A DNA stretch of 64,000 bases from Rheum nobile (GCA_027886185.1 WOAB01000893.1:4278001-4342000); one strand, 5' to 3'. Numbered from the stretch's first letter, positions 24,301 through 36,538 are shown. Notes: a model not told the origin generated them from the letters alone. Made by a program: numbers and translations.

Positions 24301-26621
24301 CTCTTCAACAGAATGGAGTAGTAGAAAGGAAGAATAGGACCTTGGAGGACATGGCTCGAACTATGCTGATCTCAAGTGGACTCTCCCAATCATTTTGGGC
24401 TGAGGCGATCAACACAGCGTGCTACATCATCAATAGAGCCATGCTTCGCCCAATCACAGAGAAGACACCCTATGAACTCCTAAGAGGAAGAGTTCCCAAC
24501 ATTTCACATCTGAGGGTGTTCGGATGCAAATGTTTTGTGCACAACAATGGGAAGAACAATCTTGGCAAGTTCGACCCAAGAAGTGATGAAGGAATCTTCA
24601 TTGGTTATGCCTCATGCAGTAAGGCATACAAGGTCTTCAACAAAAGGACTAAAAAGGTAGAAGAAAGTATTCATGTTATTTTTAATGAAAAATCACTTGG
24701 AAAGATTATGCAGAATACCACCAGTTCCTTTGAAGATCCATTTCCCAAGCCATCTCAAGAAGATCCAGATGAAAATGTCACTCCTCCCAGTTCCTGTCCT
24801 GCTGATCAGAACCCTCCAATGGCTCCCCCACCAGTTCCCATGGATAATGAACAACAATCCATTTCTAGGAACCATGAGCATGACGACAACAACTGTGGAG
24901 ACTTCAATGATTCATCTTCCCACATGATCTTCAATGGAGAAGGTGATCCTAACAAGGAAGTTGAATGCTAAACTCATAATGTCTCCACATCAAATGCTCT
25001 GGCTCCCAACAGAGAAAGAAGAGTCGTCAAACCTCCAGTCAGGTATGAACATCTAACCTTCTTTGCTTTTAATGCCTTTCTGTCTATTGTGGAACCAAAG
25101 AACATAGGTGAGGCACTGAAGGATACAGACTGGATCCAAGCTATGCAAGATAGGCTTCATCAGTTTGAAAGGAACAAAGTATGGCATCTAGTTCCCCGTT
25201 CCAAGGATAAACACATCATAGGAACTAGATGGGTCTTCAGAAACAAGCTGGATGATACAGGAGTTGTGATAAGGAACAAAGCAAGACTTGTTGCTCAAGG
25301 ATACAATCAACAGGAAGGCATCGACTATGATGAAACCTATGCTCCAGTAGCAAGGATTGAGGCAATAATATTGTTGATTGCCTTCGCTTCACACAAAGGA
25401 TTCAAGTTGTTCCAAATTGATGTAAAGACAGCCTTCCTCAATGGAATTCTTCAAGAAGAAGTCTATGTCAAACAACCTCCTAGTTTCGAAGACGACGATC
25501 ATTCAGATCATGTCTACTTTCTAGACAAGGCACTCTATGGCCTCAAGCAAGCTCCCAGAGCGTGGTATGATCGTCTTGTCCAGTTCCTACTCTCAAATGG
25601 CTACAGGCGTGGAGTCATTGATAAAACTATCTTCATCTTAGAAGAAGAAGGTAACATATTAGTGTTTCAAATCTATATTGATGATATTATTTTTGGTTCC
25701 ACTAACTTGTCCCTTGTAGACAAGTTCAAAGATCAGATGAGCAGTGAATTTGAAATGAGTTTAATTGGGGAACTCACTTTCTTCCTCGGATTACAAATCA
25801 CTCAAAAGGAAGATGGCATTCAAATCCATCAACAAAAGTATGTCAGGGAACTACTGAAGAAGTTCAAAATGGATTCATGCAAGCCTCTCTCCACTCTCAT
25901 ATCCACCATTGCCCATCTGGATAAGGACAATTTGAGTCCTCTAGTGGAAGAGAAGCTCTATAGAGGTATGATCGGTTCACTCATGTACCTAACCGTCAGT
26001 CGACCAGACATTGTCTTTGCTGTTGGCTTGTGTGCTATGTTCCAATCTTGTCCAAGAGAAACCCACTTGGCTGCTGTGAAGAGAATACTTCGATATCTCA
26101 AGGGAACTGACGATCTCTGCATTTGGTACCCCAAAGAATGTCCCTTTGAGCTGATGGGTTTCACTGATGCTGATTATGCTGGATACTTGGTGGATAGGAA
26201 GAGCACTTCTGGAATGGCACAGTTCCTAGGCCCTTGCCTTGTGTCATGGGGATCAAAGAAACAAGTTTCAATCTCCCTCTCCACCACAGAATCCGAGTAC
26301 ATTGCGGCTGCCTCCTGTTGTTCCCAACTTCTCTGGCTAAAGCAACAACTCGCGGACTTTGGTATGTCTTATGGCCCTCTCACTATTCTTTGTGACAACA
26401 CTAGTGCCATAAATATTTCTAAGAATCATGTGCATCATACTAGGACCAAGCATATTGACATTAGACATCATTTTCTTAGAGATCATGTTGAGAAGGGAAA
26501 CATCATTATGAAATTTTGTAGAACTGAAGATCAGATTGCAGATATATTCACCAAGGCATTGAATAGAGTTCCTTTCGAGAACCTTAGATTGGAACTAGGA
26601 ATGATTCCTATTACTCAGTAG
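21363..26621 (+). pseudogene. Copia gag-pol polyprotein with four in-frame stops
   Basis: One reading frame spans the region, broken by TAA 21555, TAG 23397, TAA 23427 and TAA 24969, with no frameshift needed. Gag has CCHC zinc knuckles at about 22212-22253 (CYECKENGHYAKNC) and 23226-23267 (CTYCGKNGHNNTEC). Protease has DSG at 23448-23456. The integrase HHCC region is LWHQRLGHAS with CSDCVKGK, and its core acidic residues lie near 24027, 24216 and 24324. Reverse transcriptase has YIDDIIFG near 25674. RNase H shows FTDADYAG near 26160 and the usual ADIFTKAL tail. Together these make the particle, cleave the polyprotein, copy RNA and integrate the DNA. The stops prevent a full polyprotein. The gag-pol boundary stop could be partly natural, as some Sireviruses use readthrough, but the other three look like damage. 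Confidence 0.92.
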
Positions 26622-27469
26622 TGACCTTAGTTCTAAGAATTCTTTCCAGTTACCCTGATTGACTAGTTTAAGATATTTAACTTGTTGAGTCTTGATGTCC
26701 TTGTGTTATATCTCTTGCCACAAATCCTTCTTGTCATAATGGTTTCTTAAAAGGGCTTAGATAAATTTTTCTGGCTCGTTTTCTTTTGATCCTCATTACT
26801 CTTTCAACTCCTCATTGTTCAAATTTTTTGATGGCCCAAAAGTCACAATCTGATCATATTTCTAACCCAATATTACAAGCCGAGATGATGATTGTGTACT
26901 AAGACCTACCCTTGCCTCATTGCTAAATTTAATTCTCTATGATCCATCTCTAAACCCTTTCTGAGAATTATTATGCAATGCGAAAAATAGCCTACCCTGA
27001 TTCCTTTTATGGGAATGTACTATTTTTGGTTCCATTGTTTTAACCCACACCAAAGGTTCACATACATCCCTCTAGTTCGCTGAAAATATCGCCAGAAAGG
27101 AACCAGAACTTAGCGTCTCTCCAACGGCTCGTTTGGATCTTCCCAGAAGCTATTTATGGAAAATTCGCAGGGGTAAGGCACGTCTCATCAATGGCAGAAT
27201 CTCTCTCTCTCTCTCTTCTCTGAATGGACAAATTTTCAAAATTGAGTTAGCCGTTCCGAAAAGCTGCAACTTCCATTAATGCTCCGGATTGGCTTTGATC
27301 TTCTCAACGGCTGGATTTGATTCAACGGTCACCTCTGCTCTTGATCTTCAGAGATCTTCACCGCCTTTAAAGAGTTGCCCTGTTCATCCAAGCTAATCCC
27401 ACAACTCGCCATTTCTCTGATCTTCTACTTCTCCCTCTCTCAAACACAGAAATCCTTAAATCCTAAAAA
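26622..27469 (+). other. Spacer between copia pol and the third frame
   Basis: About 850 bp with no conserved frame. A short CT repeat occurs near 27198. Spacers of this kind upstream of the env-like frame are usual in Sireviruses. Confidence 0.6.
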
Positions 27470-28738
27470 ATGGCGAACCTAAACCCTAATGTTATCCTGA
27501 ATGAGGAAGATGCTGCCATTCTCAGAGCCTTTCGAGAAAAGAATGCAGCTTCATCTTCTAAGCCCATTTCTGCCACCTCCTCTCAAAAATCCTAACCTAA
27601 AGAGAAAGCAGTAGAGAACCCTATGGAGAAACCAGTGGAGCAACCCGAAGAGAAAATTGAGGAGCCACCAAAGGAACAAGCTGAGGAGAAAGCCATGGCC
27701 ATCACTCTGGCCTCTGAATCGGCCACCAAATCCGCCTCCGAAGGTGGCTCTCATGACTCCTCGCCTGACAAATCTCTCCAAGAGCTCCTCAGCCCTGAGC
27801 CCTCACCAGTAAGCCTCAAATCCAAAACCCCTTCTAACCCTGGTCCCTCTATCGCCACTAGAATGCAACAAAGAAAGAGGAGTTCCCAAGCCATAGTTCC
27901 CTATGAAACCAAATCCACAAAAAGAGCCAAAATCACCTCCCTTTCTGCCTCCTCCTCCCTGGGTCAGGTCTCCTCTTTCTTCTCTAAGAGGAAGATCCTT
28001 AAGCCTCTCATAATCGGCAAGGAGTTCTGGACCCAAGAACTGGAAGAAGAAGATGAGGAAATGTTTGGAGAAGTCCTGAATGAGTTCCATTCTCTTCTGC
28101 AGTTTCAAGGATGGGACGAGATGCTGTTTGAACCTTTCTCTGCTTCTGATGAGGTTGTTTGCTTGTTTTACCAGTCTATGGAGTTTGTGCCTGCGAAGGA
28201 GAACTCTCCCTGTAACGACGCCATTCTTATATGGAAGGAAACCAGCTATCCTCTATCCGCCAACCTTATTGCATCTGCTCTAGGGATCGAGTCAAGGTCT
28301 GGGTTTGGCATTCTGCCTCAAAAGAAGGGATCGCCCAAAGGAAAAGGCTACAAATCCAAGGGAGCAGTGGTCAAGAAAATCTATGATGGCGCCTCCCCCT
28401 CATCTTTGGAGACAAAGGATCTCTCCATCGCAAACAAGTTGTTACACTTCTGGATCACCCGAAATCTGGTTCCCAGACAGGAGCACCGGAATAATGTTCT
28501 CATCACATATGCCATCTACATGGACAAGGTGCTCTCTGGTGTTCAATTGGATCTCCCTCGCATTGTCTTAGCCCACATGCAGTTCTGCTCAATCCATGAC
28601 TCCCATGATTTACCCTTCCCTCATATCATAAAAAACATTCTCTCCAACCTTCACCAGTACCCAGTTGATCAGCCTGAGACAGTCTACAACAAGTGTCTTA
28701 CCTTGGCCACAGTTCGGAAGTTAAAGACAAAGGAATAA
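27470..28738 (+). pseudogene. Sirevirus env-like third frame (plant transposon protein)
   Basis: The ATG at 27470 opens a frame that meets TAA at 27593-27595, then continues in the same frame from 27596 to TAA 28736. The N-terminal third is Pro/Glu/Lys/Ser-rich and disordered. A basic patch KRSSQAIVPYETKSTKRAK follows, then a folded-looking segment around LLQFQGWDEMLF, YPLSANLIASALGI and LLHFWITRNLVPR, typical of the uncharacterised protein encoded downstream of pol in SIRE1-type elements. I see no convincing signal peptide or transmembrane helix, so 'envelope' is only a historical label. Coherent sequence continues in another frame to about 29050, suggesting a frameshift near the C-run at 28743. 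Confidence 0.75.
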
Positions 28739-29050
28739 TAAGACCCCCCCTTCTGAAGCTCAAGCTCAACTGCCTAAGGAAAATGCCAGTTCCAAGGCCC
28801 CTTCTAGTTCCCAGCCACATCTCAACCCCTCTCCAGACTCCTCTGCGATCCTTACTGCTCTGGATCGTATTGAAAAGGCTATCATGGTGGGCTCGACTGC
28901 TATCCCGGTCGCCCTCCATGATCAAGTAAGAGAGTTGGGGCGTATAAGTTCTGTTGTTGTGGCTCTGGTAGACGTTCTTCAGAAGGATTGGCAAGGTGTA
29001 ATCAGTGCTCATCAGGCCACGGGCCAAAATGTAGGAACTGTCGACAAAAG
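28739..29050 (+). pseudogene. Frameshifted C-terminal extension of the env-like frame
   Basis: After the stop, another frame reads SEAQAQLPKENASSKAPSSS and then an amphipathic stretch ILTALDRIEKAIMVG...VVALVDVLQKDWQGV, a likely coiled coil. It looks like the original C-terminus thrown out of frame by an indel in or near the C7 run. Confidence 0.55.
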
Positions 29051-29681
29051 ATGCTGAAGAGGAGGCCGCTGCTCTGCTATAGGAACGCTTGTTCTGGTTC
29101 CCAATGCTAAAACACCACAGCGTGCTAGTAGTTTCCCTTAGGATCCTACTCCCCTCTTCTATCCATTTTTCGTCTTTCCTAATGATTGCTTTTGTTGTTG
29201 TCTTTGCAGTTTGTTGTTTTTGTTATTGGCTTATGTTGGTTGTATTGTGTTGTACCCGTCTTTGAACAATGATCAGTGAAGCTTTAATGATTATCTTTAG
29301 TTTCGTTCCCATGATCGATTTGTCTTTGCCTTAAGTTTTCATTATGCCTTTTATGGGTTTGATGCAATCGCATATTTACTCGGATATCATGTTCTTAACT
29401 TGTACTTAATCTTTTCGATGATGTCAAAAGGGGGAAGAAAAGGATAGGAACCTTGAACTTTGAGACTACTGGATTAATAGGAACTCTGAACTAGTTCTAC
29501 TTCTAAGGGGGAATTTAAAATCAACTCGTTCACTTGCTTAGGGGGAATTTGCAACCATTGAATGTTCAAACACTAATCTGAAATGTTGTAAATCCCTTTA
29601 TCTCAATATGGTCTCATAAGATTCAAAGTCCTATTATGTTGCCAGGTTCCTTGCATTTGTCATCATCAAAAAGGGGGAAAT
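29051..29681 (+). other. Copia 3' noncoding region and polypurine tract
   Basis: T-rich noncoding DNA with several AAGGGGGAA-type purine clusters (near 29430, 29503, 29540), ending in AAAAAGGGGGAAAT at about 29668-29681, which primes plus-strand synthesis next to the 3' LTR. Confidence 0.8.
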
Positions 29682-30815
29682 TATTAGGAAACGGAACTCT
29701 GGAACTTAGGTTCCCCTGAGAGTTCCGTTCCTCGGTTTCTCTACTTTTGAAGATGACAAATATTATAATACTAATGTTTTATCTCAAAGATGTGTTTTAA
29801 GGAACCACATGAATTTACCAAAGACAGGAAAGCCAAACAGAACTAGGGAACCAAAGGAACAAGACAGCTGAAGGAATCCAGAGGAACCCAGGTGTGCCCA
29901 GAAATGAAGCTTGCGACATTGTGATTCCCGAGAAATCTGGGGACACACAACCTCGGACAAAAGGAGTCGAAAACGACTTGTCCGAAGCTTCCAAAATCCT
30001 GCCAAGGTCCAAGAGCTAAAGAACAAGATGTCTAGAGAACCTCTACCTCGGACAGAGACGATGAAAGCGACAGGACATGAAGACGTCGTTGTCCAGAAGA
30101 CGGTTCCCAAGCGGCCAACTTAGTCAACCTCGGACGAAAGCGTTTGGACAATGACATTGCAAGGATCGTCTGAGGTAGTTGACCAACTAAGAGAGATTCA
30201 GAGCTGCCTAGGTTGTTTGCACATGCCAAGAACAACGTGAATCAAGGAGAACCACTCAATCTAGGGCAAACTCAATCTGTGGGAACCCAGAGAGGATCGA
30301 GCTGCGAAGAAGCCTCTATAAAAGGAAGACTAACCCAAGGGTTATCTTCGAGCACAAAAACACGACTCACACTCATTAGCAAATATCTAGTGTGAACCTC
30401 CAAACAAGATCATCAAAGCAAACCGAGATCAAGAGGAACCAGTCAAGGAAGAAGAGCTGAGTGCTAAGTTCCTGTGACTGTAAGTGATAGTTCCTAGGTG
30501 CGAAAGTCTGTTTCTTGGATTGATTATTGATTGTGTTAGGTTATCTAGGATTGTCTAACTGTGTGTAAAGCAAAGGAACTGTGTGTTCGTTCCTAGGATA
30601 AGCTGTAACCAAAAGAGATAAGAAATCAAGAAGTAGACTTTGAAATCCTTTCGAAAGAAAGGTAGTGGTTTTTATCCTGGATTGCGAGTTGGAAATCAAA
30701 GGTTTTCACTATAAGGAACTGGTCATTTGTTTGATTGTTTATTTCCGCTGCGAAAGGAACTGAGAATTGATATTCTGAGTTCCTTAAATTTTTATCTAAC
30801 AATCACGATCCTACA
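29682..30815 (+). repeat. Copia 3' LTR
   Basis: Matches the 5' LTR over its length. It starts TATTAGG in place of TGTTAGG (one G to A change in the terminal dinucleotide) and ends ATCCTACA before the GAGTA duplication. TATA box near 30316. Confidence 0.94.
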
Positions 30816-30820
30816 GAGTA

Positions 30821-33800
30821 CGTCCGCGAAGATCGCCAAGACCGCGATAGACGTCAGGTTGGACGCGCTAGACCACATGGAGTGTGCGCCTTTGAGAACC
30901 CTCTCTACGATGTTGCGCCAAACAACACGTTCAACCAAGCACCTGCCCAACCTCGATTCCAACGACACCAAATCAAGGTAAAAATCAAGCATTTTTATGG
31001 TGAATACAACCCCTCTGTTTTTCTTGAATGGGTACAGGCTACGGAGTACACACTTCGATATTGTCGAGTGCCTCTCGAGGAGCATGTCGACGCCGCGACG
31101 CTTAACTTTCGAGGAGCCGCCTGCGTTTGGTGGCATAGATTTGAAGATGACTGCGTGCGTCGCCACAGGACCAGAGTCATAGAATGGCATCAACTAGTCT
31201 ACGTGATAACCAAGAAATACGTGCCTCCAGACTATAGGAATCAAATGAGAATGGAGATAGCCATGGCTCGCCAAGGGTCGATGTCTCCACTCGAGTTCTT
31301 TTCCAAGCTTGAAGACATGTATTACAAAGCCAACATCTCAGTTGCACCATCGACTTTGAGGACGAAATTCTTGAGTGGTTTGAACACCAACATCCGTGAT
31401 CAACTCGAGATTTTGTCCATCAAAGATTTGAACACACTCACACATACGGCGATGCAAATACATGCACAAATCTCTCGCCGAAAGTCTTACACATATTCCA
31501 GTGGCCAACAAAGGTATTCTTCTAACCCTAGTGGATTACCTTCTACTAATGTTCGTCCTAGTGCATCTACCACAACCACGTCAAGCCAAGCCCCCAAGGC
31601 AAAGCCACTGCCGCCAAGCACCGCGCCGCGCCAGAACACACCACGACAAGCTCCAGTGAGCACAGATCGCGCGCGTGACGTCGAGTGTTACAAGTGTGAT
31701 GGACGAGGCCACTATAAGAAAGATTGCCTAAACGCTCGAAAGGTCTTGTTCTCCACGGCCGCCGCCGGCTACGAGTCATGCGACGACGATGAGCAAACCC
31801 TAGAGGCCATCGATGAAGGCATCGAAGAAGAGGAAGACGCCTATGACTGTGAACCCGCTTTACTGTACGCGGGCACACCATTGAGCTTGGTGATGCGTCG
31901 TCTCCTCACAGTCAAGGAAGCCAGCTTACACGATCAACGCGAGAACCTGTTCCACACAAGAGCTCTCGTCCATACAGCTTCCTTGAGTGTTATAGTTGAT
32001 GGAGGATCATGTGCTAATATTGTGAATGAGAAGGTCGTCAACCACTTCAAATTGCCTACGACGCCTCATCCACAACCTTATGCCCTCCAATGGATTTCTT
32101 CAAGTCCAGGTAACACAGTCTCTCGCCAATGTTTAATTTCTTTTTCCATAGGGCAATATTGTGATTCTATACTTTGTGATGTCATTGCAATGGACGCCAT
32201 CCATATTTTGCTTGGGCGCCCATGGCAATTCGACAGGCGCGTGCTCCATGATGGCTATTTGAACACTTATGTGTTCAATTACCACGGGAAGCGCGTCACT
32301 TTGCATCCAATGTCTCCCCATGAGATCTTGCAGGACCAGGTTGAACGCGATCGCCAGAAGGCCATATAGGCCGCGTCTACTAGGTCAAACGAGTGTCCAG
32401 AGGCACTCCAGAAGCAAAACTCCTCCACATCTGGCATCACTTCGTCTCCACCAGGCACTGGCAAGAAGAAACACAATGCCACAGCTAGGACAACAAGTGC
32501 CACACAGACCTCGAGAAGCGCCTCGCCATTGACAAAGTTTGCCGATCCGTTGCCCCAAACGCATCCTTTGCAAGGCAAATGTGAGCCACGCGTTCTTTTA
32601 GCCAAGGCCAGTGACCTCACTGCGTGTTTGACTGGAAAAGCCCCATGCTTTCTGCTTGTGCCAACTCCTTGCATCCCTGAATCGCCAACTGTCGCGTCAG
32701 TGCCGCCTGTCATCGCGACCTTGCTCGCCGCGTTCGACGATGTCTTTCCTGATGAGTTGCCACAAGGATTACCTCCACTAAGAGGCATTGAGCACCAAAT
32801 TGACCTTGTATCAGGTGCTTCCTTGCCCAATCGCGATGCATATAGAGCTGGCCCAAAAGAGACCAAAGAGCTATAGCGCCAAATGCAAGAGTTGTTGGAT
32901 CGCGGCTACGTAAGGGAATCTCTCTCCCCTTGTGTTGTTCATGTGATCCTTGTGCCCAAGAAAGATGGCACATGGAGAATGTGTGTTGACTGTCGCGCGA
33001 TAAACCAGATCACCGTCAAGTATCGGCATCTTATTCCACGTCTTGACGATATGCTTGATGAACTTCATGGCGCCACACTTTTCTCCAAGATAGATTTGAA
33101 GAGTGGTTATCACCAGATCAGGATGAAAGAAGGTGATGAGTGGAAGACCGCGTTCAAGACAAAGTACGGGCTCTACAAGTGGCTTGTCATGCCATTTGGG
33201 CTCACAAACGCACCCAGCACCTTCATGCGGGTGATGAACCACGTCTTGAGAACATTCCTTGGCAAGTTTGTCGTCGTTTACTTCGATGACATCCTTGTGT
33301 ATTCATGGAGTCTGGAAGAGCATGTCGATCACCTTAGACTTGTGCTCGAATGCCTTCGCCGTGAGAAACTGTTTGCCAATCTGGCCAAGTGCAGTTTTTG
33401 CTCCGTGTCCACAAATTTTCTGGTCTACGTCGTGAGTAGTGATGGTCTACGCGTCGACGAGGCAAAGATCGCGGCCATCAAAGAGTGGCCAACTCCGACG
33501 ACGCCGACACAGGTGCGAAGCTTTCTAGGCCTCGCTGGATTTTATAGGCGCTTTGTTTGAGATTTCTCCTCCATTGTCGCGCCATTACATGAGTTGACAA
33601 AGAAGGGAAGCACCATTGTCTGGCTTGAGTCCCACGAGGGGGCCTTCTCGGCCTTGAAGCGGGCCTTGTGCAACGCACCATTACTCCAGCTCCCCGACTT
33701 CGCGAAGACATTCGAGGTGGAGTGTGATGCCTCAGACATAGGCATTGGTGGTGTGCTACACCAAGAGAAGAGGCCCATTGCATATTTCAGTGAGAAGCTC

Positions 33801-35603
33801 ACTGGGGCCACACTCAATTACCCCACCTACGACAAAGAGCTATTTGCCTTAGTATGCGTGCTGAAGACATGGCAACATTACCTTTGGCCGCGTGAATTTG
33901 TCATCCACATCGACCACACAGCCTTGAGCTATTTGAAGAGCCAAGCCCACCTCAATCACCGACATGCGCGTTGGGTGGAATTTCTTGAGACATTTCCTTA
34001 TGTCGTGGTCCACAAGAAGGGAAATGAGAACATTGTCGCTGACGCGTTATCTCGCAGGTACGTTCTCTTGACTCATGTGCAAACTAAAGTTTTGGGTTTT
34101 GCTTTGATTAAGGAATTATATGCTAGTGATTTTTTCTTTGCCCCTATTCTAGAGCATTGCCTGAGATCGCATGAGTTTGAGTCCTATTTCCTTTCTGAGG
34201 ATTATTTATACAAGGCTAGTCGCCTTTACATCCCTAGGTCTTCCATTAGGCTCCTTTTGATTCAGGAAGCACACGAGAGTCGTGGACACTTTGGGATTAG
34301 TAAGACCTTGGCCGCGTTAAGAGAGCATTTCTTTTGGCCTAAGATGACCCACCAAGTGACTAGGTTTTGTCGAAGTTGTGTGACTTTCCAGAGAGCCAAA
34401 GCTAGATCTAGTCCTCACGACCTCTACACTCCTTTGTCCATTCCTAGTGCCCCCTGAAAAGATTTGTCTATGAATTTCATCACGGGTTTGCCCCTCTCTA
34501 GACGAGGTAAAGACTCTATTTTTGTGGTCGTAGATAGATTTTCTAAGATGGCACATTTTATAGCTTGTAAGACAACCCATAGTGCTAGTGAGATTGCCTA
34601 TCTATTCTTTGAGCATGTGGTGCGTCTTCATGGAGTCCCGCATACCATAGTGAGTGATAGGGATTCTAAGTTTGTTGGTCATTTTTGGAGAACTCTTTAG
34701 GGTAAGCTAGGAACCAAACTCCTATTTTCCACTAGCTACCACCCCCAAACCGATGGCCAGACGAAGGTCACGAATAGAACTCTAGGAGCCCTCCTTCACA
34801 CAATGATTAAAGCCAACCCTAGGCGTTGGGAGGACTTAGTATCACTTGTCGAGTTTTGTTACAATAGATGCAGGCACACGGCGACCAAGTTGACACCGTT
34901 CGAAGTGGTGTATGGCATGAACCCCTTGACACCACTAGATCTGTCGCCGCGACCACTACGTGACCCAGTGCATGTCTCCGCCGCCAACCGCGCCAAGCAG
35001 GTGCAGGAGCTTTATCGACGCACCAAGGAGCAGCTGGAGAGGAGGGCCACACAGTATGCCTCGCAGAAGAATTTTGGCCGTCGCCGCATCGTCTTTGCCC
35101 CCGGAGACCTTGTCTGGGTGCATATGCGAAAGGAGAGATTCCCCGCGTGGCGCAAGCACAAATTGGCACCACGTGGAGATGGATCCTTCCGCGTGATCAA
35201 GGCCTTAGGGGAAAATGCCTATCAACTCGAGCTCCCCCCAGATTTTGGAGTCCACGCGTCCTTCAACGTGACGGACTTGACTCCATATGTTGAGCCAAAG
35301 TTTGATGATGGTAAAGCGGGGACGCTTCACAGCCAAGTGGGGGAGGGTGATGTGACCTTGCCTCCCATGACGGCCCAAGACGAGGAAGAAGCCATGAGCC
35401 TAAGCTCAGAGGGCCCAGTGACAAGGTCTAGGTCCAAGTCCATCGCCGCCGCCGTCGCGTCACTTGTCGCACGCGCCGTCGCTAGCCAAGGAAGCCTATA
35501 CGCCAACCCAAGACTCGTCGTCCTCGCCACCATCGGCAATGAAACAACGCGTTCTTCAGAGCCAACATCGCGTGCACCCACTCGCGAGGCCATCGACCCT
35601 TAG
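30821..35603 (+). pseudogene. Gypsy gag (3' part), protease, RT, RNase H, integrase
   Basis: One frame throughout, with stops at TAG 32367, TAG 32874, TGA 33558, TGA 34455 and TAG 34698 and no frameshift. Order: gag core (VFLEWVQATEYTLRYC...WWHRFEDD), zinc knuckle CYKCDGRGHYKKDC near 31686, protease IVDGGSCANIV near 31990, reverse transcriptase with FSKIDLKSGYHQIRM and catalytic YFDDILVYS near 33280, RNase H starting VECDASDIGIGGVL near 33716, integrase zinc region (HESRGHFG; the second CxxC Cys reads Phe in CVTFQ), core FVVVDRFSKMAHF and VSDRDSKF, and a C-terminal domain ending NVTDLTPYVEPKFDD. The frame runs on into the 3' LTR with GPVTRSRSKS. The stops block expression. Confidence 0.92.
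35335..35347 (+). other. Gypsy polypurine tract
   Basis: AAGTGGGGGAGGG directly abuts the 3' LTR and, unusually, lies inside the open reading frame. Confidence 0.88.
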
Positions 35604-36261
35604 TCGCTGTTCCTCGCGGTGTTTGTACTCATTTAACGCGTTCTTTAAGACATTTTCTATATTTGGTATTTCCAGCTTTGTTTTAGATAGTTTCCTTTTA
35701 CAGTCTTTCTATCTTTTAGGGTTTGTGCCTTTTGCATGCTTGCATGGGCTAGCCCTTAGGGTCGTTTCGGCCCAATCCCATTAGGTCTTGGCCGAGATAC
35801 ATTGGCTATTTAAAGCCTCCCTTGTTATGGTTATTTCCTACGTTCAATTTTAATCAAGGTTTCAAGTAGAGTGTTTATCCTCCTTCCCTTGATCGGACGT
35901 CACCCTCTATCTTTGCATCCCCATTCCCTCCGCCGCCGACGCTACGACAACCGCTTGATATTCCAAGCCAAGTCTTCCTTCACATCTCCCTTCATCCGTA
36001 GTCGACGCTACGACACCAAAGACTTGTCTTTTCAAGTCATCTATCCCTCATCACATCGCTTCCGCCACCGCTATCTATTCATCCCATTCATCACTTTCAC
36101 CGTTTCCATCACAACAGTCATCGCAATCTCCCGCTCGCGAACCATCACCAACACCGCGTCCCACGATAGACTTGTCAGTGTCGAGTGACTTCCCAACCAA
36201 GACTAGATCCAAAGGTGTCACCTTGACAATTCGACTTGTCATCGGAGGCAAGAACACATCA
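35348..36261 (+). repeat. Gypsy 3' LTR
   Basis: 914 bp, TGATGTGACC to ACACATCA, followed by CATGT. Its first 256 bp encode the last pol residues through TAG 35601-35603. An 8-bp insertion (GGTTATTT) near 35828 accounts for most of the length difference from the 5' LTR. Confidence 0.93.
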
Positions 36262-36473
36262 CATGTCTTCTTCAAAGTTTTTGTTTTGGATATGAAATCT
36301 TAGAAAAATGAAAGAGAAGGTGTGACCTGTTAATTAAGAAAGATAAAGAGGAACGAGGAAGGTATGTCCCGTCACGTATTAAGAAAGAAATTTGTCCATT
36401 GTTATGAATCTGGAAGGTTTGAAAAAGAAACAAAAATGTTTGAAGATGGAAGGTTTCACAAACACACATAGAG

Positions 36474-36474
<1 letters not shown>

Positions 36475-36533
<59 letters not shown>
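36475..36533 (+). repeat. (GA)n microsatellite, about 29 units
   Basis: An unbroken GA run just inside the right flank of the gypsy element. Confidence 0.97.

Positions 36534-36538
<5 letters not shown>

Larger units (their letters stand above)
20180..30815 (+). mobile_element. Ty1/copia Sirevirus-type retrotransposon, complete with env-like third frame
   Basis: LTRs of 1133 and 1134 bp, a target duplication GAGTA at 20175-20179 and 30816-30820, primer-binding site, gag-pol in integrase-before-RT order (copia), a long third frame downstream of pol and a purine tract before the 3' LTR. A large gag with two zinc knuckles plus a third ORF is characteristic of Sireviruses (SIRE1 group). The 5' LTR starts TG but the 3' LTR starts TA. 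I counted roughly 25-30 LTR differences by eye, mostly transitions, so the insertion is fairly young. It must be younger than the gypsy host. In-frame stops disable this copy. Confidence 0.95.
17399..36261 (+). mobile_element. Ty3/gypsy LTR retrotransposon, CRM-like, split by a copia insertion
   Basis: Full-length element with two ~910-bp LTRs (TG...CA), a 5-bp target duplication CATGT at 17394-17398 and 36262-36266, a primer-binding site complementary to initiator tRNA-Met, a purine tract just left of the 3' LTR, and gag-protease-RT-RNase H-integrase order (Ty3 type). The gag-pol frame runs about 255 nt into the 3' LTR and has a GPVTRSRSK basic tail, as in CRM-type chromoviruses. I saw no classical chromodomain. 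The copia element inserted at 20180 splits one gag codon. Six in-frame stops make it non-autonomous. LTRs differ by a few percent by eye. Confidence 0.93.

Noticed and set aside
27623..28738. Novel cellular gene downstream of copia pol
   Set aside because: Position, composition and motifs match the third frame of Sireviruses, inside the LTR boundaries.
30882..35603. Reverse transcriptase as part of a DGR or retron-like defence system
   Set aside because: Flanked by LTRs, primer site, protease, RNase H and integrase; an ordinary Ty3/gypsy element.
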